Positions 19,958-28,282 of a stretch of 64,000 bases of DNA are shown here, in pieces. Source of the stretch: Nocardia sp. BMG111209 (GTDB taxonomy: Bacteria > Actinomycetota > Actinomycetes > Mycobacteriales > Mycobacteriaceae); the NCBI RefSeq assembly GCF_000381925.1, contig NZ_KB907307.1, forward strand, positions 2,232,001 to 2,296,000, given 5' to 3'. The notes under the pieces are model-generated. The model saw only the letters and a list, made by a program, of their open reading frames with translations, was not told the origin of the DNA and did no database searches. The position numbers were made by a program, and so were the translations under genes. Each line of letters opens with the position of its first letter. Positions within the stretch are counted from its first letter, which is position 1.

Positions 19958-20877
19958 GCGACCACCGCGCCAGGCTCGAGGCGGGCGCCGCGAGCCCAGT
20001 CGAGGGCGGGCATCATCCGTTTGCCCTGGGGCTGAACCTGATCGAGGCGGACCGCAGTGGTGGCGGTGCCGACGAAGACGCCGGATTTGCGGACCTCGAT
20101 GGTGCGCGCGGGCAGTGTTTCCTCCACTAGTTCGACGGGGCCGAGTTTGAGGCGGATACCCTCGACCTCGGTCCAGGCGCCGGGAGCGGGGGTGACGGCC
20201 CGGACGCGGCGGCCGATCGCCAGCGCGGGCTGATCCCAGCGGATGTGGCCGGTTTCCGCATCGAGTTTGGGGGCATAGGAGACACCGTCGGGACTCTGCG
20301 GAATCGGTTGCAGGACACCGTCTTCGATGCCGTCCATGGTCGACTCGAGCAGTTGCGCGCCGGTGCCGGCCAAGCGGTCCAGCAGCACACCCGCGGTGTC
20401 GGTGACGGCGATCTTCTCGGTGACCACGCCGAATACCGGGCCGGTGTCGAGACCCTTCTCGATCTGGAAGGTCGAGGCGCCGGTGAATTCGTCACCGGCG
20501 AGCACGGCCGCCTGGACCGGGGCCGCACCGCGCCAGACGGGCAGCAGCGAGAAGTGCAGATTCACCCAGCCGTGGGCCGGGATGTCGAGCAGGCGCTGCG
20601 GCAACAGCGCGCCGTAGGCCACCACGGGGCAGCAGTCCGGCGCGAGTGCGGTGAGTTCCGCGACGAACTCCGGGTCGGACGGCTTCTGCGGGGTGAACAC
20701 CGGGATACCGTGCTCGTCGGCGAGCAGGCCGACCGGGGAGCGGGTGACCTTGCGGCCGCGACCGGCGATCGCGTCGGGACGAGTGACGACCGCGACCACC
20801 TCGTGGCGAGCGGAGTCGAGCAACCGCCGCAACGACGGGACGGCGGGTTCCGGGGTGCCGGCGAAGACCAGGCGCAT
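19954..20877 (-). CDS. fmt: Methionyl-tRNA formyltransferase
   Basis: A 307-residue enzyme that formylates initiator Met-tRNA using 10-formyl-tetrahydrofolate. It starts [16 protein letters not shown]. The catalytic region has [20 protein letters not shown] followed by [20 protein letters not shown] (His and the SLLP loop), with the invariant Asp in the GLDTGPVF segment. The C-terminal OB-like domain includes [14 protein letters not shown]. Its ATG shares one base with the def stop (TGATG), and its stop overlaps rsmB. Confidence 0.96.
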   Translation of the reverse strand: MRLVFAGTPEPAVPSLRRLLDSARHEVVAVVTRPDAIAGRGRKVTRSPVGLLADEHGIPVFTPQKPSDPEFVAELTALAPDCCPVVAYGALLPQRLLDIPAHGWVNLHFSLLPVWRGAAPVQAAVLAGDEFTGASTFQIEKGLDTGPVFGVVTEKIAVTDTAGVLLDRLAGTGAQLLESTMDGIEDGVLQPIPQSPDGVSYAPKLDAETGHIRWDQPALAIGRRVRAVTPAPGAWTEVEGIRLKLGPVELVEETLPARTIEVRKSGVFVGTATTAVRLDQVQPQGKRMMPALDWARGARLEPGAVVA

Positions 20878-21503
20878 CAGCGGCCACGCCCCGAGACCGC
20901 GGCCTCACGGGTGGCGGCGACCTCCGCGGCCGACATCACCGTCTTACCGGCGTTGAACCAGGCCGACTCCCGGACCGCGCGCATCGCCTCCTTGCGCGAG
21001 GTCTGGTCCAGCCGCTGCAGGTACAGCACACCGTCCAGGTGGTCGGTCTCGTGTTGTACGCAGCGCGCGAGCAGGTCGGACGCGTCGAATTCGACGGGCT
21101 CGCCCTCGGCGTCGAGTCCGCGCGCGACGACCCGCATGGCGCGAGTGACGTCGTAACGCAGGCCCGGTATCGACAGGCAGCCCTCGGGACCGGTCTGCTG
21201 TTCCTCGCCGACCACCTCGAAGGTGGGGTTGACCAGCGCTCCCGCGGAGCCGGCGGCGGCCGACCGGCCGTCGCGGCGGGTGTCGTACACGAACACCCGC
21301 AGCCCGACCCCGATCTGCGGCGCCGCCATCCCGACGCCACCGCTGCCGTGCATGGTGTCGGTGAGGTCGCTCACCAGCTGGCGCAGTTCCCGGTCGAATG
21401 CGGTGACCTCGTCGGCACGAGCACGCAGAACGGGATCGCCGAACAGGCGAACGGGCTGGATGGTCACGGCGATCTCCCCGGACGAGCGAACAAGTTGTTT
21501 CAT
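20877..21503 (-). CDS. def: Peptide deformylase
   Basis: A 208-residue metalloenzyme that removes N-formyl groups from nascent proteins. All three family motifs are intact: [19 protein letters not shown] (metal Cys) and QHETDHLDG (two metal His and catalytic Glu). The tail after [14 protein letters not shown] is longer than in enteric enzymes, as usual in actinobacteria. ATG 21503 overlaps the stop of the upstream lipase gene (ATGA), supporting this start; an internal GTG giving [12 protein letters not shown] is the alternative. It forms an operon with fmt and rsmB. Confidence 0.95.
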   Translation of the reverse strand: MKQLVRSSGEIAVTIQPVRLFGDPVLRARADEVTAFDRELRQLVSDLTDTMHGSGGVGMAAPQIGVGLRVFVYDTRRDGRSAAAGSAGALVNPTFEVVGEEQQTGPEGCLSIPGLRYDVTRAMRVVARGLDAEGEPVEFDASDLLARCVQHETDHLDGVLYLQRLDQTSRKEAMRAVRESAWFNAGKTVMSAAEVAATREAAVSGRGR

Positions 21504-22567
21504 TTTACGGGTCCGGCCGACCCCATCCCGCCCGGTCCCGATCCGGTCTCCGGCGCGTGCGCGGCGATGACGACCTCGGGGATCTCGGTACCCAGCGGTA
21601 CGGGCGTGCACTTCGGCTGCGGCGCGTGCTCCGGATCGAGCACGCCGAGCAGCAATTGCTGCACGTACGGGTCGTAGACCATGTGGAAGTGCCCGGTCAG
21701 ATCGACCGGGCACCGCTGCTGCAGCACGATGTTCTCGGCGCCGGGACCGCGCAGGGCCATGTTCTCGAATGGCTGGATCATCTCGTCGACGCGACTGCCG
21801 ATAGTGGTGTATCGCACTCCCGGCACGGTGTCGCCGCCGTCGTTCAGCTCCTGCATGAACGTGGATCCGGCGGCCTGCTGCCGCACCGCGGTCGAGGTGA
21901 CGTGCGCGGCGATCCACCACAGCGGCGGTACGACATTCGCCAAGGGGACCAGGCCGTACAGAATGCCGCCGTAGGTGGGCGAGGCCACTCCGACCCATTG
22001 GCCCACCCGGGCCGCCCCGCCGAGTTTGTTGACGTAGTACCGGGTCACGACGGCGCCCTGTGAGAAGCCGACCAGATCGACCTTCTTCGCGCCGGTGGCG
22101 GCGAGCACATCGCCGACGAATGCGGCGAGTTGCCGTCCCGAGAGGTGGATGTCGTCGTTGCCGAAGTTGGCGCCGCCCGGCTCACCGCCGTAATTCAGTG
22201 CGAAAACACAGAATCCGGCCTGCACCAGTTCCGGGCCGATGCCCGCCCAGTCGGCGTAGGCGGTCGAACCGCTACCGTGCGCCAGCACCACGGGATCCGG
22301 GTGCGCAGCGCTCGGCTTGCAGTGAAAGTCGTTGGTGCCCAGCGGTGTCGCATTCGGGTGGTCTGCCAGGTGCCGGGCCGCGCCGAGATGTTCGGACTGC
22401 GCGGGGCCGGGTTCGGTCGGGACCACGGGCGGGCGGTAGTCGGCGGATCCGTCCGGATCCGCGACCGCGACCGCGCCGGAAAGCCATACAGCGCAACTCA
22501 GCGCGATCGCGACCGCGACTCCTCGTTGTGACCGGCGCCAACTGCGCCGCCCCCGAATTTGTGCCAT
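21500..22567 (-). CDS. Secreted alpha/beta-fold lipase/esterase
   Basis: A 355-residue exported lipase. The N-terminus has Arg residues and then VAVAIALSCAVWLSGAVAVA, a Sec signal peptide ending near ADPDG. PVVLAHGSGSTAYADW gives the oxyanion region and LVGFSQGAVVTRYYVNKLGG the nucleophile elbow (GFSQG). Acid and His probably lie in the C-terminal third (LTGHFHMVYD). The family looks like the secreted class-2/EstA-type triacylglycerol lipases common in Nocardia. The start is uncertain: ATG 22567, or GTG 22612 with AAAGG just upstream. Its stop overlaps def, so deformylase translation may depend on it. Confidence 0.8.
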   Translation of the reverse strand: MAQIRGRRSWRRSQRGVAVAIALSCAVWLSGAVAVADPDGSADYRPPVVPTEPGPAQSEHLGAARHLADHPNATPLGTNDFHCKPSAAHPDPVVLAHGSGSTAYADWAGIGPELVQAGFCVFALNYGGEPGGANFGNDDIHLSGRQLAAFVGDVLAATGAKKVDLVGFSQGAVVTRYYVNKLGGAARVGQWVGVASPTYGGILYGLVPLANVVPPLWWIAAHVTSTAVRQQAAGSTFMQELNDGGDTVPGVRYTTIGSRVDEMIQPFENMALRGPGAENIVLQQRCPVDLTGHFHMVYDPYVQQLLLGVLDPEHAPQPKCTPVPLGTEIPEVVIAAHAPETGSGPGGMGSAGPVK

Positions 22568-22621
22568 CTCCCGATCATCGCGTATCCCTGGTGGAAAAAC
22601 GCGCTGGGACACGGCCTTTCG

Positions 22622-23284
22622 TCACGGCTGCTGGTCGGTGACATCGTCGGCCAGGATCCGGTAGATCGCGCGGCGCGCCTCGGTGAGCACCTCGGCCGCC
22701 TTGGCCGCCTGCTCCGGCGAGCCCGCCCGCGCCGCCTGCGCCACCGCACCCATCAACTGGTGTACCTGTCCACGCAGGTCCAGCGCCTGATCTCCGACGC
22801 CCGCCCGGACGTCCTGCCACGGATCGCCGAGCTCCTCGCGGTTGTCCCCGAGGTAGGTGACACCCTCCTCGGTGAGCTTGGCGGTCTTGCGCCCGGCCAC
22901 CTTGTCGATGAGCACCAGACCCTCGTCCTCGAGCTGGGACAGTGCCGGGTAGATCGAGCCGGGGCTCGGCCGCCAGACATCGTCGCTACGCTCGCGGATC
23001 TGCTGGATGAGCTCGTATCCGTGCATCGGCCGCTCCTGCAACAGCAGCAGGATGGCCGCGCGGACATCACCGCGCCGACCCCGGCCACCACGCCCGCGAC
23101 CGCGGCCGAAGTGCCCGCCACCGCCCGGACCGAACCCGGGTCCGAATTCGGACCCGAACGGGCCACCGCCGAATCCCGGACCGAAACCGCGGTGATCCCG
23201 CGGATGCCGGCGGAAGTGCTCCCGCCCGCCCGGTCGCGGACCACGTCCACGACCACGAATGCTGTTGTTTCCCATGTCTTCCAT
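22622..23284 (-). CDS. PadR-family transcriptional regulator
   Basis: A 220-residue PadR regulator. The winged-helix core is at about 73-145: VRAAILLLLQERPMHGYELI, then RPSPGSIYPALSQLEDEGLV and AKLTEEG. The C-terminal helical dimerisation segment ends at DDVTDQQP. Residues 1-72 are Gly/Arg/Phe/Pro-rich (RGRGRG, FGPGFG), a low-complexity lead common in actinobacterial PadR proteins. ATG 23284 follows AGGAGG at good spacing. A palindrome 42 bp upstream is the likely autoregulatory site. The lipase gene is 54 bp downstream. Confidence 0.87.
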   Translation of the reverse strand: MEDMGNNSIRGRGRGPRPGGREHFRRHPRDHRGFGPGFGGGPFGSEFGPGFGPGGGGHFGRGRGRGGRGRRGDVRAAILLLLQERPMHGYELIQQIRERSDDVWRPSPGSIYPALSQLEDEGLVLIDKVAGRKTAKLTEEGVTYLGDNREELGDPWQDVRAGVGDQALDLRGQVHQLMGAVAQAARAGSPEQAAKAAEVLTEARRAIYRILADDVTDQQP

Positions 23285-23325
23285 GGAGTGCCTCCTGAGG
23301 CTTCGTTCTTACGATTACGTTGTCA

Positions 23326-23337
23326 ACGATATATCGT
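23326..23337 (-). promoter_or_regulatory. Palindromic operator upstream of padR
   Basis: A perfect 12-bp palindrome, ACGATATATCGT, in an AT-rich stretch. On the minus strand, TTGACG overlaps it as a possible -35, with TAATCG 17 nt later as a weak -10. Binding here would block padR transcription. The operator role is inferred. Confidence 0.5.
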
Positions 23338-23455
23338 CAATGTATCTACTGCAAGGGATGAAGCGAAGTGATCCATGACACGAACCGGCCGATCGGCACT
23401 CGACCCAGCCCGCGAACCCTGCCCGACCGGGCGATCCGGCTTGCAGAATGAGGCG

Positions 23456-23915
23456 ATGCCGACAGCGCCGACGATCCGCCCCGCCGTCCCCGCCGACTAC
23501 GACGCCATCGTCGCGGTGGCCGACGAGTGGTGGGGCCGCCCGATCGTCGCGGTACTCCCCCCGCCTGTTCCTGGACCATTTCGCGGCGACCAGCCTGATC
23601 GCGGAATCCGGCCCCGACCTGGCCGGTTTCCTCGTCGGCTTCCATTCCCCGACCGACACCGAGGCCGCCTACATCCACTTCGTCGGCGTACACCCGGACC
23701 GGCGCGGCGCCGGTACCGCCCGCACTCTGTACCACCGGTTCTTCGCCGCCGCAGTGGCGGACGGTCGCCGCGTCGTACGCGCGATCACCTCACCCGGCAA
23801 TCAGGGCTCGGTGGCATTCCACACCACTCTCGGGTTCACCGTCCGCGACTCGGTCCCGGATTACCACGGCCCCGGCCGGCCGATGACGACCTTCGAACGA
23901 CAGCTCCGGCCGTAA
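23456..23915 (+). pseudogene. GNAT acetyltransferase broken by a frameshift
   Basis: The N-terminus starts at ATG 23456 (MPTAPTIRPAVPADYDAIVA) and runs in one frame to the six-C run at 23557-23562. The rest of the GNAT domain continues in the next frame: RLFLDHFAATSLIAESGPDL, then FVGVHPDRRGAGTARTLYHR (acetyl-CoA-binding R/Q-x-x-G-x-G/A loop) and SVAFHTTLGFTVRDS, ending at 23915. Removing one C restores a protein of about 152 residues. It is either a true frameshift mutation, a phase-variable tract, or a base-calling error in the homopolymer. Substrate unknown. Confidence 0.8.
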
Positions 23916-23927
23916 CCCGCCGCCGAG

Positions 23928-24167
23928 CTACGAATCCCCTTCGGCGACAAGCTTTCCCAGCTCGGCAATCTTGTGCGCGAGCGATTCCTCGGCAGGTTCC
24001 ACCGGCGTCGTCCGCCGCCGCGAACCGGCCCCACCGGCCATCAGCCCGACCCGCCCCTGCTGCTCCACCAACCACCTACCGCAAACACACCGCAAATATC
24101 GAGTGGTGCCGCGCGACGAGATCAGCATGGGCGATGGCCAGGCGCAGGTAGGGCAAATAGCGGGCAT
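23928..24167 (-). CDS. Small zinc-ribbon protein
   Basis: A 79-residue protein. CPTC at residues 5-8 and CVCG at about 31-34 form a four-Cys zinc ribbon (C-x2-C...C-x-C), followed by a short basic linker and a C-terminal helix AEESLAHKIAELGKL. Small proteins of this form are widespread but uncharacterised in Nocardia-type genomes. The start ATG 24167 puts the first Cys pair next to the N-terminus; a longer frame to 24254 is not family-like. It could bind nucleic acid or a partner protein; no function is assigned. Confidence 0.6.
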   Translation of the reverse strand: MPAICPTCAWPSPMLISSRGTTRYLRCVCGRWLVEQQGRVGLMAGGAGSRRRTTPVEPAEESLAHKIAELGKLVAEGDS

Positions 24168-24272
24168 ACCGCCAGCCTGGACACCGCCCACCGCTAGTAC
24201 AAGCATGCCGACGGCGTGGCGCGAGAATTCCCGGCAACCAAATCCTGTCGCCACCCAAACCTACCCAGCAGG

Positions 24273-24539
24273 CTAGTTATCTTCTGGCAACGACTGCGGA
24301 GTAGGCGGCTTCTCCGGAAGAATCGCCTCGATCGGCGAAGTCGCAAGAAGCCGCCGGGACACTATCGGCAGAGTGTCCACATCTGCCGAACGAACCATCT
24401 GGACGATGTAGTCCGGGAGCAGCCCGTACTTATACGACAGCATGTCGAGCAGCTGGTCCATCTGCCCTTCTACGTATCCCTCGATCCACCACTCCTGTTG
24501 AGCCCATCCCAGGTCTCGGAATCGGTCTGTCGAGTTCAT
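24273..24539 (-). pseudogene. C-terminal fragment of an Rpn-type nuclease protein
   Basis: An 88-residue frame beginning at ATG 24539. It carries only the C-terminal region seen in Rpn/transposase-31 family proteins: EGYVEGQMDQLLDMLSYKYGLLP, then a helical tail ending in SRRLLATSPIEAILPE. It is clearly paralogous to the C-terminus of the next gene (EGQAEQLVDQLSIKFGPLSE...SRRFIFATSIDDVV). The nuclease domain is missing, so it is probably a remnant. It sits 7 bp downstream of the paralogue. Confidence 0.65.
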
Positions 24540-24546
24540 CCGTGGC

Positions 24547-25053
24547 CTATTCGGCGACTACGTCATCGATCGAGGTCGCGAAAATAAACCGCCGCGACAG
24601 ATCGCGAAGCGTGGCTGCGTCCGCCCCACGCACCCTCCGAAGCACACGTTCGGAGAGCGGGCCGAACTTGATCGACAGCTGATCGACCAACTGCTCCGCC
24701 TGTCCCTCGACACGTCCTTCTGCTCGCAAGTCGTCAGCGATGGTCACCATGGCCTCCTTGGCGCTCGGCCCGATCCGTTCGAATATCGACGGATCCTGGC
24801 TGCTCTGGTGTTCGATCAAGAAGTACACGAAGGCGTCGCGGGTGGCCCAGCGGGTGCGGAACAGGATGTCGCTGTAGCGGGAACGCAACTCGGCGGGCAC
24901 GAAGCTGACCGACTGGCGTTCCATCACCGTCCAATCGAATCGGTCCTTCATCTCGGCGGGCAGGACCGCACGGATTTCACCGGCCGCCGTTTCGGGATCG
25001 GACAGTTCCGCACGGAAGTAGGCGTCGTGCGGGTTGCTCGGTTTCTCCCCCAT
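24547..25053 (-). pseudogene. Internally deleted Rpn-family (PD-(D/E)XK) nuclease
   Basis: A 168-residue frame. The N-terminal 90 residues match recombination-promoting nuclease/transposase-31 proteins: NPHDAYFRAELSDPETAAGE, RYSDILFRTRW (nuclease Asp) and FVYFLIEHQSSQD (E-x-Q motif). The sequence then jumps straight to the C-terminal EGRVEGQAEQLVDQLSIKFG segment. Roughly 120-150 central residues normal for the family (usually about 290-330 in total) are absent. This looks like an in-frame internal deletion. ATG 25053 is the only ordinary start. Confidence 0.65.
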
Positions 25054-25155
25054 ACCCGGCAAAGTACCGACATCGTCACGGCGGTGCCAGAATTTTTCCG
25101 AAAGCTCGCCGTGAAAGCTGTGTGCGGCAAGCTTTTACGGCGTAGCGACACGCCG

Positions 25156-28100
25156 TCAGCCGATGTCGACCGGGTCGATCTGGACGCGGAGGGGGGCGTC
25201 GTCGCGGTGGGTGCTGCGGACCGCTTGGGCGGCAGTGAGGGCTCTGGACAGGGCCGCGCCGGCCGAGCGATCGACGCGGAGGATCATGCGTTCGACCTCG
25301 GCGGGAGAATCGCCGGAGGAGAACGGTTTTCGGGCGCCGGGGGGCAGCGGGACCGGGCCGAGTAGCTCCACTCCATCGGGAAGCTTTGTCTCGCTGAGCA
25401 ATTCGGCCACGGAATCGGTGGTGCCGTCGACGACGGCCAAGCGGACGGCCGGGGGGAAGCGAACCTCGGTGCGGGCGTTCAGTTCCAGATCGGCGTGGCC
25501 CGCCGGATCCCAGCGCACCAGCGCCTGCACGGTCGGCAGTGCCGGGTCGGCCATGACGATCACCTGGCCGGTCGGGCGGACCAGGGTGGCGGCGGACATC
25601 CAACGGCGCAGCGTGTCCTCGGCGGCGCGCAGGTCGGCCCGGCCCAGCAGGGCCCAGCCGTCCAGCAGCAGGGCGACGCCGTACCCGCCGGGGGCCGAGG
25701 GTTCGGCGCCGATGGTCGATACCACCACCTGCGGGCCCTCGGGAACGGTGTCCAAGACCTCGGTGCCGCCGGAGCCGCGGATCGGTATTCCCGGGAAGGC
25801 CCGGCCCAGTTCCTCGGCGGTGCGGGCGGCGCCGATCACCACCCCGCGCAGGACCCGCGACCCGCAGGTCGTGCAGCGGAACGCGGCCTCCACGAGGCCG
25901 CACCATCGGCAGCTGGGGCTGTGCGCGACCGCACCGGACTCTTTGCGGGACAAGGTGATTCCGAGGTCGCGCGCCGAACCCGGATGCGCCGCGCGGATGT
26001 CCGGCTCGTCCGGCGGCGGGGAGTCGTGGCGCGCGGATTCGTGTAGTGCGGCCGCCGCTGCGGCACCACGTCGCTGCGCACGGGGCCCGGCGGTGCGCCG
26101 ATCACCTCGTCCGCCGGACGTGTCGTTGCCGTCCGGCAGCGCCAGCGGGCCGTTGCAGTGCCGGCAGCGGGCCGGTGTCCGGCATTTCGAGCACGCCAGC
26201 GCCGGAACGTAGCCGCGGCGCGGAACCTGCACGAGCACAGGCATTCCCGCGGACAACGCGCGGCGGGCGGCGGTGAACGCGACGCCGGGAATCCGGGCCG
26301 CCCGAGCCACCGGGTCCCGTTCCAATGCCACATCGGTGTCGCCGGGAGCGCTGATCCGCGGCGCGTTCTCCCGCACCACCGATCGGTCGGCGACCAGGTC
26401 GTGGGCCCAGCCGGTCCGGACCACGGCGTGGATCTCCGCCGTGCGCGCGAATCCGCCCGCGACGAAGGCCGCGCCGGACTCGTGCACCCGCAGCATCGCC
26501 ACCTCGCGCGCATGCGAATAGGGTGCGCGCGGTTCGGCGTAGGTGTCGTCGCCGTCGTCCCAGATCATGATCAGGCCCAGGTCGCGCGCGGGAGCGAACA
26601 CCGCGCTGCGGGTGCCGACGACGATCCGCGCGGTCCCACGCAGGATCGCCAGCCACCGGCGATATCGCGCCGCGGGCCCGAGCCCGGCCGCCAGGCCGAC
26701 CGCCTGGTCTCCCACGAGATTCGTGCACGCCGCCAGCACCCGATCCAGATCCCGCTGATCCGGAACCATCATGATCGCGGTGCGCCCCGCCGAGACCGTC
26801 ACCGCCGCCAGCTCCGCGAGCCGCCCCGCCCAATCCTCGCCGGGCAGCGCCTGCCACGCCGCACGCGGACCCTTCCCCTGCGCCAGCGCTCCGACGAACG
26901 ACATCCCGTGCCGATATCGTTCCCATCCGCTGAATTGCGAAAGATCAACGGCGGCAACGTTCGTCGCCACTGCATCGAGTTGCTCGGCCGCAACTTCGTG
27001 CATCGGCCGATTGCCGTCACCAGGCTCCCGCTGCTGAGACGTCTCACGAACCGTCCCGGGCGATTCGACCGACTCGCCTTCTACTTCGATTGCATCCGCC
27101 CCGACTCGGTCCGTCGAAGCGTCGGCCTCGTCACGGCGAGCGGCTCTCTCGCGCTCGTCCGAAATATCGCGGTCCACAAGGCCTGAGGTCCGATCGCGAA
27201 CGATCGAATCGCCCTGGTTCACGGTGGCGGCCTGGCTCGTGGTGGCGGCCGAGTTCGCGTCGGCGGCTGGGTTCGCGGCAGCAGCCGAGTTCGCGGCAGC
27301 GGCAGCCGGGTTTGCAGCGGCAACCAGGCACGCAGCGGCAACCGGGTTCGCGGCGGCGGCTGAGTTCGCGGCAGCGGCAACCGAATTCGCAGCAGCAACC
27401 GGGTTCGCGGCATCGGCATCGGCATCGGCATCGGCATCGGCATCGGCATCGGCATCGGCATCGGCATCGGCATCGGCATCGGCATCGGCATCGGCATCGG
27501 CATCGGCATCGGCATCGGCATCGGCATCGGCATCGGCAGGATTCTGGGGCCGACTGCTGCCGGACGCCACCCCCGAATCGGGTGCGACGCGCATCACATG
27601 ACTTGCACCGGCCGAAACATCTTGCGGCGCCGCTGATTCCGCAGGCGCGACGACACCGGTCGTTGCCGGATCCCCCGGGGCCGGGTCGGGCTCGGCGCCA
27701 CGGCCCGTACCTCCCGCCGGATCGGCATCCGGCGCCGGACCAACCGACTCCGGGGCCGGAGCATCACCGGACATCCCGGCGGCGGCGTCGCCCGCCGCAA
27801 CCGTATCCGTCGGCGAAAGCGCTTGTTTCCCACGCTTTTTCGGTGGTTTGTTCGGATCCTCGGCCTCGGTTCTGGCATGCCGGGGCGGGATGGCCAAGCG
27901 GAGGACGTCGGCGCGGGTGCCGGCGTAGCGGGCCGCGACGGCGGTGACCAGGCGAAGAATCTCGGGAGTGAGGACACGCTCGCCGGAGACCACCCGGTCC
28001 AGCGGCATCAGGCGGCCCGTGTGATCGGTGCGGTCGAGTCGTTCGAGGATGTAGCCGTCGACCAGGCGACCCGAGAAACGGATACGGACGCGCACGCCGG

Positions 28101-28281
28101 GCTGGGCGAGCGCGTCCATATCGAGGGGAACGAGATAGTCGAAATCGCGGTCCAGATGGGCCGGTTCGAGCAGTGGCAGGACCCGGGCGATCGGGTGCGA
28201 CGGGCTGGTGGCAGGCCCGGTGGTGGAGTGCGCGGCCGCGACCGATCCGCGACTGCCACCACCGGGCACTGCCTCCGTCAC
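25156..28281 (-). CDS. priA: PriA-like primosome protein, helicase-dead, with large low-complexity insert
   Basis: A 1041-residue PriA, against about 650-700 in relatives. Residues 31-140 are the 3'-end DNA-binding domain (IARVLPLLEPAHLDRDFDYL). Residues about 140-445 are an insert: acidic/Pro-rich, then (Asp-Ala)21 at 250-291, then an Ala/Asn-rich repeat to about 355, then a charged linker. The helicase-like part follows, but the P-loop is replaced (ALPGEDWAGR), motif II DEEH is WDDGDD and motif III is degenerate. Actinobacterial PriA proteins are known to lack these motifs. Eight cysteines (CSKC, CRHC, CRWC, CTTC) keep the zinc-binding region. GTG 28281 lies 1 nt after the metK stop. Confidence 0.88.
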   Translation of the reverse strand: MTEAVPGGGSRGSVAAAHSTTGPATSPSHPIARVLPLLEPAHLDRDFDYLVPLDMDALAQPGVRVRIRFSGRLVDGYILERLDRTDHTGRLMPLDRVVSGERVLTPEILRLVTAVAARYAGTRADVLRLAIPPRHARTEAEDPNKPPKKRGKQALSPTDTVAAGDAAAGMSGDAPAPESVGPAPDADPAGGTGRGAEPDPAPGDPATTGVVAPAESAAPQDVSAGASHVMRVAPDSGVASGSSRPQNPADADADADADADADADADADADADADADADADADADADADADAANPVAAANSVAAAANSAAAANPVAAACLVAAANPAAAAANSAAAANPAADANSAATTSQAATVNQGDSIVRDRTSGLVDRDISDERERAARRDEADASTDRVGADAIEVEGESVESPGTVRETSQQREPGDGNRPMHEVAAEQLDAVATNVAAVDLSQFSGWERYRHGMSFVGALAQGKGPRAAWQALPGEDWAGRLAELAAVTVSAGRTAIMMVPDQRDLDRVLAACTNLVGDQAVGLAAGLGPAARYRRWLAILRGTARIVVGTRSAVFAPARDLGLIMIWDDGDDTYAEPRAPYSHAREVAMLRVHESGAAFVAGGFARTAEIHAVVRTGWAHDLVADRSVVRENAPRISAPGDTDVALERDPVARAARIPGVAFTAARRALSAGMPVLVQVPRRGYVPALACSKCRTPARCRHCNGPLALPDGNDTSGGRGDRRTAGPRAQRRGAAAAAALHESARHDSPPPDEPDIRAAHPGSARDLGITLSRKESGAVAHSPSCRWCGLVEAAFRCTTCGSRVLRGVVIGAARTAEELGRAFPGIPIRGSGGTEVLDTVPEGPQVVVSTIGAEPSAPGGYGVALLLDGWALLGRADLRAAEDTLRRWMSAATLVRPTGQVIVMADPALPTVQALVRWDPAGHADLELNARTEVRFPPAVRLAVVDGTTDSVAELLSETKLPDGVELLGPVPLPPGARKPFSSGDSPAEVERMILRVDRSAGAALSRALTAAQAVRSTHRDDAPLRVQIDPVDIG
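27409..27534. repeat. Perfect hexanucleotide microsatellite, 21 copies
   Basis: GGCATC is repeated 21 times without error (GATGCC on the coding minus strand), 126 bp in total, encoding 21 Asp-Ala pairs inside priA. Because the unit is 6 nt, slippage alters length without breaking the frame. A degenerate Ala/Asn-rich repeat encoded at about 27230-27408 continues from it. Confidence 0.97.
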
Positions 28282-28282
28282 A

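Noticed and set aside
27219..27601. The GGCATC array as a CRISPR or other spaced repeat, and the Met-Pro or Ser-Ala repeat frames on it
   Set aside because: The units are contiguous without spacers and lie inside priA. Other frames over the array encode only simple dipeptide repeats.
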